DNA of 16,878 bases, taken from contig JAICLV010000041.1 in the NCBI GenBank assembly GCA_025925185.1, positions 1-16,878 of the forward strand, read 5' to 3'. Positions 7,356-14,799 of the stretch are shown one piece after another. Source of the DNA: Acidothermaceae bacterium (GTDB lineage Bacteria; Actinomycetota; Actinomycetes; Acidothermales; Acidothermaceae). Within the stretch, counting starts at the first letter, position 1, and the number at the start of each line of letters is the position of its first letter. Both the position numbers and the translations under genes were made by a program. Under the pieces are notes generated by a model. That model was not told where the DNA came from. It did no database searches and was given only the letters and a program-made list of their open reading frames with translations.

Positions 7356-7360
7356 TTACT
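7355..7360 (+). promoter_or_regulatory. Candidate -10 box of paaN, overlapping the operator
   Basis: TTTACT ends 6 nt before the paaN ATG at 7367, again fitting a leaderless transcript. It abuts the palindrome, so repressor binding would occlude it. The hexamer is a weak match to TANNNT, and only GGGG immediately before the start resembles a ribosome site. Confidence 0.3.
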
Positions 7361-7366
7361 GGGGTG

Positions 7367-9019
7367 ATGACCGACGTCGAGCAGATCATCGCCGCCCATC
7401 GCCCGCTGCTAGAGGAGGCGGTCGCCGCCACCCGCAAGCGCGGCTACTGGTCGGCGTTTCCGGAGTCGCCGTCGACCAAGGTGTGGGGTGAGGAGGCGCC
7501 TGCGGCTGGTCGCGCGGCGTTCGAAGGCCTGCTCGGCAAGGATTTCCCGCTCACCACGGCGGGTGCCTCCGGCACCGTCGCGCCCGAGCGGTCGCCGTAC
7601 GGTCTTGAGCTCGGCGTCTCCTATCCGCATCTGACGGCGGACGGCGTCGATTCGGCGATGCAAGCGGCGACGGCCGCCATGCCTGCCTGGCGTGACGCCG
7701 GACCGCTCGCGCGCGCCGCCGTCTGCGTCGAGATCTTGCTGCGACTCAACGCGCGCAGCTTTGAGTTGGCGCACTCGGTGATGCACACGACCGGTCAGGC
7801 GTTTGTGATGGCCTTTCAAGCGGGCGGCGCGCACGCATTGGATCGCGGCCTGGAGGCCGTCGCCTACACCTACGACGCGATGGCGGCAGTGCCCTCTAGC
7901 GTCGATTGGGAGAAGCCGCGCGGACGGAGTGAGCCGCAGCGGATCGCGAAGTCTTACACGATCGTGCCGCGCGGGGTCGCGTTGATGATCGGGTGCACGA
8001 CTTTCCCTACGTGGAACGGCTTCCCAGGGCTGTTCGCGAGCTTGTGCGCTGGCAACCCGGTGATTGTGAAGCCGCATCCGCAGGCCGTTTTGCCGCTGGC
8101 GTTGACGGTCTCGGTCGCGCGGTCGGTTCTTGTCGAGTGCGGATTCGACGAGAATCTCGTCAGCCTCGCCGTTGAATCGCCGGGTGAGGGGCTCGCCAGT
8201 GTGCTGGCGCTACGGCCCGAGGTCCGCGTCATCGACTTCACCGGTTCGAGCGCGTACGGCAACTGGTTGGAGGCTAACGCGCGCCAGGCGTTGGTGTTCA
8301 CCGAGAAGTCCGGCGTCAACACGGTAGTTTTCGACACCACGGACGACGTGGCGGGCGCGGCGGCGAACCTCGCGTATTCGCTCTCCCTTTACAGCGGGCA
8401 GATGTGCACCGCGCCGCAGGTGCTGCTCGTCGCGTCGTCCGAGATCGAATCGTTCGTGTCGGCGTTGTCGTCGGCGCTCGACTCGTTGTTGGGCGAGCCG
8501 GCGCGGGCCCTCGCGATTCTCGGGGCACTGGTCGACGACCGGGTGGCGGATCGGCTTTCGGCTTCGGCCGACCTCGGGAAGGTCGCGATCGCCTCGCAAT
8601 CGCTGTCACACAGCGAATTCCCCGGGGCGCGGGTGCGCACACCGTTGGTGCTGCGGGTCACGTCGTCCGATGTCGACGTCTTCGGCGCCGAGTGCTTCGG
8701 ACCGGTGGCGTTCGTGGTGGAGACTCGCGACACAGCGGAAAGCCTGTCGTTGTGGCGGTCGTTGACGACGACGCGCGGCGCTTTGACCGCGTCGGTCTAC
8801 TCGACCGATCCGTCAGTGCTCGATGCGGCGACCCAGATTGCGATTGAGGCGGGCGTCTCGTTGTCGGTGAATCTCACCGCGGACGTGTACGTGAATCAAA
8901 CTGCGGCGTTCTCCGATTTCCACGCGACGGGGGCCAATCCGGCCGCGAACGCCAGCCTCACCGATGCCGCGTTCGTGGCGGGACGTTTCCGGGTGGTCGA
9001 GATCCGGCGTCCGGGATGA
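7367..9019 (+). CDS. paaN: Phenylacetate degradation aldehyde dehydrogenase PaaN
   Basis: PaaN is an aldehyde-dehydrogenase-superfamily enzyme of the phenylacetyl-CoA pathway. It is thought to oxidise the reactive semialdehyde formed on ring opening to 3-oxo-5,6-dehydrosuberyl-CoA. The 550-residue length fits the PaaN family. Catalytic residues follow the ALDH pattern: Glu313 in VFTEKSGVN and Cys347 in YSGQMCTAP, 34 residues apart as in classical ALDHs. The cofactor-binding core is visible (VPRGVALMIGCTTFPTWNGF, NPVIVKPHP, DFTGSSAYGNWLE). No C-terminal MaoC-type hydratase domain is present, unlike Escherichia coli PaaZ, so the hydrolase step must come from another gene. Start: ATG at 7367 (GTG at 7364 is an alternative); a longer open frame to 7223 would run through the operator and into paaI, so it is rejected. 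The stop overlaps the TetR start (ATGA). Confidence 0.93.
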   Translation: MTDVEQIIAAHRPLLEEAVAATRKRGYWSAFPESPSTKVWGEEAPAAGRAAFEGLLGKDFPLTTAGASGTVAPERSPYGLELGVSYPHLTADGVDSAMQAATAAMPAWRDAGPLARAAVCVEILLRLNARSFELAHSVMHTTGQAFVMAFQAGGAHALDRGLEAVAYTYDAMAAVPSSVDWEKPRGRSEPQRIAKSYTIVPRGVALMIGCTTFPTWNGFPGLFASLCAGNPVIVKPHPQAVLPLALTVSVARSVLVECGFDENLVSLAVESPGEGLASVLALRPEVRVIDFTGSSAYGNWLEANARQALVFTEKSGVNTVVFDTTDDVAGAAANLAYSLSLYSGQMCTAPQVLLVASSEIESFVSALSSALDSLLGEPARALAILGALVDDRVADRLSASADLGKVAIASQSLSHSEFPGARVRTPLVLRVTSSDVDVFGAECFGPVAFVVETRDTAESLSLWRSLTTTRGALTASVYSTDPSVLDAATQIAIEAGVSLSVNLTADVYVNQTAAFSDFHATGANPAANASLTDAAFVAGRFRVVEIRRPG

Positions 9020-9642
9020 CGGCGGTCTCGGGCCGCGCCCGCGTTGGGGGTTCGGCTCCGACACGGCGGGCCCCGTACGACGCGGCGTCGTTGCTCGATG
9101 TCGCAGTGCGGGTGTTCAACGAGCGCGGCTACGACGGGACGTCGATGGAGGATCTCGCACATGCCGCGGGAATCTCGAAGTCGTCGTTCTATCACCACGT
9201 CGACGGCAAGGAAGCGCTACTCGCGGCGGCGTGCGAGCGTGCGCTGTCGGCGCTGTCGGCGATTCGTGATGAGCCCTTGTCGCGATCGGGGCCGGCAGTT
9301 TCGCGATTCGAGCACGTGCTGCGTCGGACGGCCGAGGCGCTGCTCGCGGAATTGCCATACGTGACGCTGTTGCTGCGGGTGCGCGGCAACACCGCGACCG
9401 AGAAGCGCGCGTTGGATCGCCGACGTGACTTCGACCGATTCGCCGCGAACTTGGTGGCGGAGGCGATTTCGGACGGCGACTTGCGCGCGGACATCGATCC
9501 GTTGCTGGCCACCCGACTGTCGTTCGGCATGGTCAACTCGGTGGTCGAGTGGTACCGGCCGGGGCGGGCGTCCGCCGCCGATGTTGTCGACGGCGCCGTG
9601 GAGTTGGCACTGCGCGGCCTGCGCACTGCGCCGACGTCCTAG
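9016..9642 (+). CDS. paaR: TetR-family regulator, probable PaaR repressor of the paa genes
   Basis: This is a 208-residue protein. Residues 1-20 are a basic, flexible leader. The TetR DNA-binding domain follows at about 21-70 (LLDVAVRVFNERGYDGTSMEDLAHAAGISKSSFYHHVDGKEALL), with the helix-turn-helix near 41-65. The helical C-terminal ligand domain runs from about 85 to 205. The start overlaps the paaN stop as ATGA, so regulator and enzyme are co-expressed and the regulator is likely to repress its own transcription through the palindrome at 7342-7355. In characterised paa systems the TetR-type regulators respond to phenylacetyl-CoA. The TetR fold is certain; the name PaaR and ligand rest on position. 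Confidence 0.85.
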   Translation: MTAVSGRARVGGSAPTRRAPYDAASLLDVAVRVFNERGYDGTSMEDLAHAAGISKSSFYHHVDGKEALLAAACERALSALSAIRDEPLSRSGPAVSRFEHVLRRTAEALLAELPYVTLLLRVRGNTATEKRALDRRRDFDRFAANLVAEAISDGDLRADIDPLLATRLSFGMVNSVVEWYRPGRASAADVVDGAVELALRGLRTAPTS

Positions 9643-9695
9643 TTGGTTTCCGCGCCACCCGACCACTCAGCGCGAGCCTGCGGTCGGTATCCGTA

Positions 9696-9755
9696 GACCC
9701 CGAAACTCGTGCCTCGACCTCGTCATAGCAGTGTTGAAGCACGAGTTTCGGGGTC
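9696..9755. repeat. Inverted repeat with perfect 17-bp arms
   Basis: GACCCCGAAACTCGTGC at 9696-9712 is matched exactly by its reverse complement at 9739-9755, with a 26-bp loop. The stem would be stable in RNA, and it lies about 54 nt past the TetR stop, so it could end the paaN-tetR transcript. However, no T-run follows, the loop is long, and perfect arms that include an AAA/TTT stretch are unusual by chance in such GC-rich DNA. It may instead be a REP-like or small mobile repeat. Confidence 0.8.
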
Positions 9756-9899
9756 CAAGGATCGCCGGCTTAGGTGGCCCGCCGCGGCGGTCTAGCCCGT
9801 GGCCCCGTAGCGGCGCCGCGCGATAAGCACAATGGCGATGGGTCTTTGGCCCCTACTGCGACCCGTCCTAGCCCCCTAGCTTCGGCCGCAGGAGTCTCG

Positions 9900-10155
9900 A
9901 TGGCGACCATGGTGCGACGGCGGCGGGGCTGGACGATCGTGGCCGCGACCGAAGTGTTGGCGTGGCAGTGGCGGCCGTCGTCTTCGATCACACGGTGCCG
10001 ACGCTCCCGCTTCTCCTGGTCGCATCGCTCGGATTGCTGGCGAGACGCCAAAGCGTTGCGACCGTCGGATTCCATCGGCTCCCCCACGCCTGGCGCGTCG
10101 CCCGGCACGCCTGGTCGCATTCTTCCTCGTCGGACCCATCGACGGCCTGTGGTGA
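9900..10155 (+). pseudogene. Decayed membrane-protein gene, possibly CPBP (CAAX-protease-like) N-terminus
   Basis: An ATG at 9900 follows AGGAG with a good 7-nt spacer and opens MATMVRRRRGWTIVAATEVLA. The sensible protein then jumps frame after about 9959-9961 and continues as VAVAAVVFDHTVPTLPLLLV and ASLGLLARRQSVATVGFHRL. It jumps again near 10109-10111 to LVAFFLVGPIDGLW before TGA at 10153-10155. Each break fits loss of one base. The joined product has about three hydrophobic segments separated by a basic loop. The loop phrase SVATVGFHRLPHAWRVARH resembles the N-terminal region of CPBP intramembrane proteases. The catalytic part is missing, so even repaired this is only a fragment. Two sequencing errors are a less likely explanation. 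Confidence 0.5.
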
Positions 10156-10168
10156 CCATCCGGCCGCG

Positions 10169-10468
10169 TCAAGCCACCACCCGCACCAGCGCCGCGACGA
10201 GACACGCGACACCAACCACGACAAGGAACGGCGCCTTGAAGCGCAGCGCGACGATGGCGGCCAACAAGCCCGCGGCTCGAGCGTCGAGAACCAAGTGGCG
10301 ACCCGATGTGAACGTCTGCGTCACGACCAGCGCCGTCAACAACGCGACCGGCAACAAATCGGCGACGTGCGCCAACCGCGGATGCGCCAACCATTTCCGC
10401 GGCACCGAAACGCCGAGCAGTTTGATCGCGTAACACCCAAGCGACGCCACGATGATGGCAGGCCACAT
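10169..10468 (-). CDS. azlD: AzlD-type branched-chain amino acid transport subunit
   Basis: This is a 99-residue integral membrane protein of the AzlD family, the small partner of AzlC in a two-component exporter associated with branched-chain amino acids and analogues. About four hydrophobic segments are visible: 3-20, 36-50, about 65-77 and 80-98. The conserved family feature is the PxALLTALVVTQ segment (LLPVALLTALVVTQTF). Its ATG shares one base with the azlC stop (TGATG), so the pair is translationally coupled, as usual for this transporter. Substrate is known only by family. Confidence 0.88.
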   Translation of the reverse strand: MWPAIIVASLGCYAIKLLGVSVPRKWLAHPRLAHVADLLPVALLTALVVTQTFTSGRHLVLDARAAGLLAAIVALRFKAPFLVVVGVACLVAALVRVVA

Positions 10469-11202
10469 CAGACGCCCGCCTCGATCGAGGAAGACTCATC
10501 GGACGACGAGGTGTCGCGCCGACGTCCAAAGCCCGCGACCACCGCGACGACGGCGGCGAGCAACACCGGCACGCCGTTCGGCACGTATGGCACCGACGCG
10601 ACCGCCACCACGGCGGCGACCACAGCGACGACCCGAGGTTCGCGCGCACGAAACCGCGGCGCCATCAACGCGAGGAAGGCGGCCGGTGGCGCGGCGTCCA
10701 AACCCAGTACCCGAGGGTCGTGCAACGCCGACGCCGCAACGGCGCCGATCAACGTCGCGAGATTCCACAGCACGAAAACCGAGACGCCGGTCGACCAAAA
10801 AGCGAACCGAGCCGCCGGCCGCGAGGTCCGCGCGATCGCCATCGCGGTGCTCTCGTCGATCACCACCTGCGCGCCAACGGCACGACGCCATCCGCGCAGC
10901 CCCAGCAACCGGGCAAGCCGCAAGCCGTAAAACCCATTGCGGACGCCGAGCAGCAGCGCCGTCGCGGCACCCGTCATCGGCGCCCCTCCCCCGCCAACGA
11001 CGCCGACCAGCGCGAACTGCGAACCGCCGCTGAAGAGCACCAACGACAGCACGCAGGTCTGCAGGATCGACAGCCCCGAAGCCGTTGAGATCGCCCCGAA
11101 CGAAAGGCCGTACGCGCCCGTCGCGACACCGACTCCGATCGCATCGCGCAACACAACGCGACGGGTGGCCACCCACGACGAGTCGGTCTCGGTCAGCGCC
11201 AC
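10468..11202 (-). CDS. azlC: AzlC-type branched-chain amino acid exporter permease
   Basis: This is a 244-residue multi-pass membrane protein. The AzlC signatures are the N-terminal GVGVATGAYGLSFGAIS followed by LSLVLFSGGSQFALVGV, then LLGVRNGFYGLRLA and the VIDESTAMAIA motif near the middle. Hydrophobic helices continue to about residue 225 before a Ser/Asp-rich cytosolic tail (DTSSSDESSSIEAGV). It forms the large subunit of the AzlCD exporter with the downstream azlD. The start is GTG at 11202, preceded by GGG. The SDR gene lies 30 nt upstream on the same strand and probably shares a transcript. Confidence 0.92.
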   Translation of the reverse strand: MALTETDSSWVATRRVVLRDAIGVGVATGAYGLSFGAISTASGLSILQTCVLSLVLFSGGSQFALVGVVGGGGAPMTGAATALLLGVRNGFYGLRLARLLGLRGWRRAVGAQVVIDESTAMAIARTSRPAARFAFWSTGVSVFVLWNLATLIGAVAASALHDPRVLGLDAAPPAAFLALMAPRFRAREPRVVAVVAAVVAVASVPYVPNGVPVLLAAVVAVVAGFGRRRDTSSSDESSSIEAGV

Positions 11203-11232
11203 CCCGACACGATAACGACGCGGCGCCAGCGC

Positions 11233-11940
11233 TTATCGGTCAACCGGCGAGACCACGATCTCGGGCTCGCCCGACTCGATCACCGCAAGCACGGCCTCGG
11301 CCACCTCTTCCGGCGTGCACTTCGGCGCGTGCGCCACATCGGCCGTTCCGGCGCGCAGCACGTCGTGGAACGCGGTCTTGGTGATGCCCGGCACCACCAA
11401 CGAAACGGCGATGTTGTCGCGCGCCAACTCGGCGCGCGCCACGTCGGTGAGCGTGTTCAGCGCCGATTTCGTCGCGGCGTACGGGCCGACGCCCGGCAAC
11501 ACTCGACGCGTCGAACCAGAGCTGATGTTGACGATCGCGCCGCCACCGCCGGAACGCATCACCGGCACGACCGCCTGCATCAACGCGAGCGGCGCGAGCA
11601 CGTTGAGTTCGAGAACGGCGCGGACGTCGTCCAGGTCGACGTCGATCACCGGCAGGTGCAGACCTTGACCGGCGTTGTTCACCAACACGTCGATGCGGCC
11701 GAACTCCTCAACCGCGCGGCTCACCAACGCAGCCACATCGGACGACGAGGTGACGTCCGCCGGCACGGCCACCGATCCCGGCAGCGACGCCGCCACGGAA
11801 GACAGCAGCGCGGCCCGGCGGGCGGCGAGCACCACCTTCGCGCCGCGCGCGTGGGCGAGCCGGGCGATCGCCGCACCGATACCGGACGACGCCCCGGTCA
11901 CAATCAACACAGACCCGTCGATCTTCACATCGCACATCAT
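11233..11940 (-). CDS. Short-chain dehydrogenase/reductase (SDR), substrate unknown
   Basis: This is a classical SDR oxidoreductase of about 235 residues. It has the nucleotide-binding TGASSGIG at 15-22, the NNAG motif at 88-91, structural Asn113 (LELNVL), and the catalytic set Ser141, Tyr154 and Lys158 (NISSGSTRR, then GPYAATK). AARRAA after the second strand suggests preference for NADP(H). The substrate cannot be read from sequence. Start: ATG at 11940 or 11937 gives the usual short lead before the first strand; a GTG at 11955 would add five residues. None has a good ribosome site. It is divergent from the SpoIIE-type regulator across less than 80 bp and sits 30 nt upstream of azlC. Confidence 0.9.
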   Translation of the reverse strand: MMCDVKIDGSVLIVTGASSGIGAAIARLAHARGAKVVLAARRAALLSSVAASLPGSVAVPADVTSSSDVAALVSRAVEEFGRIDVLVNNAGQGLHLPVIDVDLDDVRAVLELNVLAPLALMQAVVPVMRSGGGGAIVNISSGSTRRVLPGVGPYAATKSALNTLTDVARAELARDNIAVSLVVPGITKTAFHDVLRAGTADVAHAPKCTPEEVAEAVLAVIESGEPEIVVSPVDR

Positions 11941-12014
11941 GCCGGTCGGTACCACCGCACTTTGACCCGGCCGGTGGGCTGCGCTAGAGGACCATAATCT
12001 GGCACGATTCGGGC

Positions 12015-13739
12015 ATGGCCGGTGAATCTTCCCCCTTGGTCACGACCCTGGCGCCCGCCGAGTCTGCGAGCCGACGGCTCGCGCTGCTCGCCCGCGCCAG
12101 CGAAGAACTCGGCGCCAGCCTCGACGTCGACGCCACCGCCCGCGGCCTCGTCGGGCTGCTCGTGCCCGCGCTCGCCGACCACGCGATCGTCGACCTGGTC
12201 GATCTCGACCCCGCCGGCGGTGTCACCGGCCAGCTCCGGCGCGCCGCGATGGCGCATTCGCCTGACGCGCCGCCGCCCGCCGTGCCCTACACCGCCCCCG
12301 GCGACCAGGTTCCGTACACCGACGACAACGCCGCTATGCGCTCGCTGCGCAGCGGGCGGCCGGTGCTCGTCGAGCACGTCGGCGAGGCCGACCTGATGGC
12401 CGGCGCGCGCGAGCCGAGCATCGCCGCCTCGCTCGCCGCCGTCGGCGTCCGCTCGCAGGTCGCCGTGCCGTTGTTCTCCAGAGAGGGCGTCATCGGCGTC
12501 TTGCTCTTGAAGCAGTCGACGAGCGGACGGCGCTTCACCGACGACGACGTCGCGATCGCCGCCGAACTCGCCGCCCGTGCCGGCGTCGCCATCGACAACG
12601 CCCGCCGCTACGCGCGCGAGCACGACGTCGCGCTGACCTTGCAGCGCAGCCTGATGCGCGAGCAACTGACACCCACCTCCGAGCTGCGCGCCGCCGCCCG
12701 CTACGTGCCGGCCTCGGACGTCGTGAAGGTAGGCGGCGACTGGTATGACCTGATACCGCTCGGCGCCGGCCGCGTCGGCCTGGTCATCGGCGACGTCATG
12801 GGCCGCGGCCTCACCGCCGCCACTGTGATGGGCCAGGTGCGAGCAGCCGCGCGCACGCTCGCGCACGTCGACCTCCAACCGCGCCGTTTGCTCGCCCAAC
12901 TCGACGACATCGTCTGCGAACTCGACGAGCAGATCGTCACCTGCTCTTACGCCGTCTACGACCCATTCACCACCACGCTGTGCGTCTCCGACGCCGGACA
13001 TCTTCCGCCGCTCATCCACCCCTCGGACTGCGACACCCACGAATTGGCTGTCTGGCAAGGGATCCCGCTGGGGGTCGGCGGTGTGCCGTTCGGACATTGC
13101 GTCGCGACGCTGCCGCCCGACACGGTCGTCGCGTTCTACTCCGACGGCCTTGTCGAACGCCGCGACCGCGACCTCGACGAGGGGATCTCGTTGCTGCGCA
13201 AGGCGTTGTCCGACGCGCTGTCGACCAGCGGCGACCTGGAGAGCGCCGCCGACGCCGTGTTGCGGGACATGCTCTCCGAGCCCGCGCAACACGAAGACGA
13301 CGTGACGCTGCTGCTCGTCCGAACGCCGGTCCATCAGGGCGACCGCGCGACGCTCGACGTGACGCGTGACCCCTCGGCAGTGCCCAACGGCCGCCACTTC
13401 GTACAGGCGCAACTGATGGCGTGGGAGGTCGACGCCGACGTCGCGGAGGTCGCGGTGTTGCTCGCCACCGAGCTTGTGACGAACGCGGTTCGGCACGGTC
13501 GTGGAAAGGTCTGTCTACGGCTGCGCCGCGGCTGCCACTCGCTTTACATCGAGGTCGACGACGACGGTTCCGCCCTGCCCGACCGCCGACATGCCGAGGA
13601 CGACGACGAGGGCGGCCGCGGGTTGCAGTTGGTCGAGGCGCTGTCCGAGGCGTGGGGCACCCGCCCGCTCGACCACGGGAAATCCGTGTGGTGCTCGATC
13701 AAACTGCCGCGTCAACCGGAAGCCGATCAGGCGTCGTAG
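12015..13739 (+). CDS. GAF-SpoIIE phosphatase-HATPase multidomain signalling protein
   Basis: This is a 574-residue cytosolic regulator with three domains. A GAF sensor domain occupies about 20-198. A PP2C-type SpoIIE/RsbU phosphatase occupies about 225-437, with metal-binding acids at Asp242 (GGDWYD), Asp260 (GDVMGRG), Asp377 (YSDGLVE) and Asp428/429 (HEDDVTLL). An RsbW/SpoIIAB-like ATPase occupies about 450-566, with N-box Asn490 (ELVTNAVRHG), G1 box DDDGS (515-519) and GRGLQLVEAL (534-543). Proteins of this design dephosphorylate STAS anti-sigma-factor antagonists and can phosphorylate or bind them, so they tune sigma-factor partner switching or related responses. No STAS protein or alternative sigma gene is in the window. 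The ATG at 12015 lacks a clear Shine-Dalgarno; CATAAT at 11993-11998 is a possible -10. The last 13 bp overlap the 3' end of paaE on the other strand. Confidence 0.93.
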   Translation: MAGESSPLVTTLAPAESASRRLALLARASEELGASLDVDATARGLVGLLVPALADHAIVDLVDLDPAGGVTGQLRRAAMAHSPDAPPPAVPYTAPGDQVPYTDDNAAMRSLRSGRPVLVEHVGEADLMAGAREPSIAASLAAVGVRSQVAVPLFSREGVIGVLLLKQSTSGRRFTDDDVAIAAELAARAGVAIDNARRYAREHDVALTLQRSLMREQLTPTSELRAAARYVPASDVVKVGGDWYDLIPLGAGRVGLVIGDVMGRGLTAATVMGQVRAAARTLAHVDLQPRRLLAQLDDIVCELDEQIVTCSYAVYDPFTTTLCVSDAGHLPPLIHPSDCDTHELAVWQGIPLGVGGVPFGHCVATLPPDTVVAFYSDGLVERRDRDLDEGISLLRKALSDALSTSGDLESAADAVLRDMLSEPAQHEDDVTLLLVRTPVHQGDRATLDVTRDPSAVPNGRHFVQAQLMAWEVDADVAEVAVLLATELVTNAVRHGRGKVCLRLRRGCHSLYIEVDDDGSALPDRRHAEDDDEGGRGLQLVEALSEAWGTRPLDHGKSVWCSIKLPRQPEADQAS

Positions 13740-14794
13740 TCGAGCCACACCTTAGGGCTGCGTGGCTGCGCCTGACACGTGAGCACGAACCCGGCCGCCA
13801 GGTCGGCGTCGTCCAAGGCGTAACAGTGGTCCATCTCGACGTCGCCCTCGACGAGCTTGGCGCGGCAGGTGCCGCACATCCCGTTCGTGCAGCCGTAGGG
13901 CACGTCGCCGCGCACCCGCAGCGCGGCGTGCAACACGTCCTGATCGCGGCTAACCCGCAGCGACGTCGTCAGCCCGGCGAGTTTGATGTCGACGTCAGAG
14001 ATGTCGGACGACGCGGGCACGGCGACGACCGTCGCGACCGGAGTTGCCGTGTCAACGTGGAAAAGCTCGAAGCGAACGGACTTCTCATCGACGCCGCGGG
14101 CCCTCAACACCGACCGCGCGGTCTCGACCATCGCCATCGGTCCGCACAAGAACCACTCGTCGACGGGAGCACCGCCGACCGCGACATCGAGCAGTTGTTG
14201 GAGCTTCTCGCGGTCGAGCCGGCCACTCAGCAACGCCGCTTCGCGCGGCTCGCGCGACAGCACGTGGAACACGCAGAGCCGGTCGGGAAAGCGATCCTTC
14301 AGATCGGCCACCTCATCGAGGAACATCACCGAGTTGCTGCTGCGGTTGCCGTAGATCAAAGTGAATCGGCTGCGCGGCTCGGCCGCGAGCGAGGCCGACA
14401 TGATCGACAGCACCGGCGTGATTCCGCTGCCCGCGACGATGCCGACGCGATGCTTGGAATCGGCAGGCGAGAGCGTGGTGGTGAAGCGACCCATCGGGGT
14501 CATCACGTCGATCTCGTCGCCGACACGCAGATTCTCCAAAGCATGCTTGGAAAACACCCCGCCTGGCACCTGCTTCACACCGATGCGCAACGCGCCGGGC
14601 GGTGAGCACAACGAGTACGTGCGGCGCGCGTCGTCGCCTGCGGCGAGGCAGCTGATCGTGACGTGCTGCCCAGGCGTGAACTCATAGTCGTCAACGAGAT
14701 CGTCGGGCACCGAGAACGCGATCGCCACGGCGTCGTCGGTGAGCCGATCGATCGCCGACACCCGCAGCGGGTGCAGTTGCGGACGACGCGCCAC
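13727..14794 (-). CDS. paaE: Phenylacetyl-CoA epoxidase reductase subunit PaaE
   Basis: PaaE passes electrons from NAD(P)H through FAD and a 2Fe-2S cluster to the PaaA diiron site. The chosen form has 355 residues, close to E. coli PaaE. The FAD domain includes RTYS (58-61). The pyridine-nucleotide domain includes GSGITP (122-127) and CGPMAM (217-222). The C-terminal plant-type ferredoxin domain has ligands Cys302, Cys307, Cys310 (YGCTNGMCGTC) and Cys340 (FVLTCQAQP). Start: GTG at 14794, 5 nt after the paaD stop. The open frame reaches 14911, but that part overlaps paaD and adds unrelated Arg-rich residues. It is the last gene of paaABCDE and ends in a tail-to-tail overlap with the SpoIIE-type gene. 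Confidence 0.95.
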   Translation of the reverse strand: MARRPQLHPLRVSAIDRLTDDAVAIAFSVPDDLVDDYEFTPGQHVTISCLAAGDDARRTYSLCSPPGALRIGVKQVPGGVFSKHALENLRVGDEIDVMTPMGRFTTTLSPADSKHRVGIVAGSGITPVLSIMSASLAAEPRSRFTLIYGNRSSNSVMFLDEVADLKDRFPDRLCVFHVLSREPREAALLSGRLDREKLQQLLDVAVGGAPVDEWFLCGPMAMVETARSVLRARGVDEKSVRFELFHVDTATPVATVVAVPASSDISDVDIKLAGLTTSLRVSRDQDVLHAALRVRGDVPYGCTNGMCGTCRAKLVEGDVEMDHCYALDDADLAAGFVLTCQAQPRSPKVWLDYDA

Positions 14795-14799
14795 CGCGG

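Larger units (their letters stand above)
9643..10168. other. 526-bp stretch with no intact gene
   Basis: This lies between the TetR gene and azlD. It holds a 17-bp-arm inverted repeat (9696-9755) and a decayed membrane-protein reading frame (about 9900-10155), both listed separately. A short CTAG-CCC-CTAG repeat lies near 9869-9881. No RNA gene is recognisable. Open frames crossing it are Ser/Arg/Thr-rich without domains. Confidence 0.6.

Noticed and set aside
7223..7366. N-terminal extension of PaaN by 48 residues
   Set aside because: It would run through paaI and the operator palindrome and is Arg-rich, unlike PaaN; ATG at 7367 gives the family length.
9774..10433. Open plus-strand frame of 219 codons through the geneless stretch
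   Set aside because: Beyond its short hydrophobic start at 9900 the product is Arg/Thr/Ser-rich without domains and runs antisense into azlD. Only the 9900-10155 remnant, read with frame changes, looks like former protein.
11937..13496. Minus-strand frame of 519 codons
   Set aside because: Antisense to the GAF-SpoIIE-HATPase gene, which has all its catalytic motifs; the antisense product is Gly/Arg/Asp-rich shadow.
13421..14605. Long plus-strand frame of 394 codons
   Set aside because: It overlaps the 3' end of the SpoIIE-type gene in another frame and is antisense to paaE; composition is Arg/His/Val-rich and no family is recognisable.
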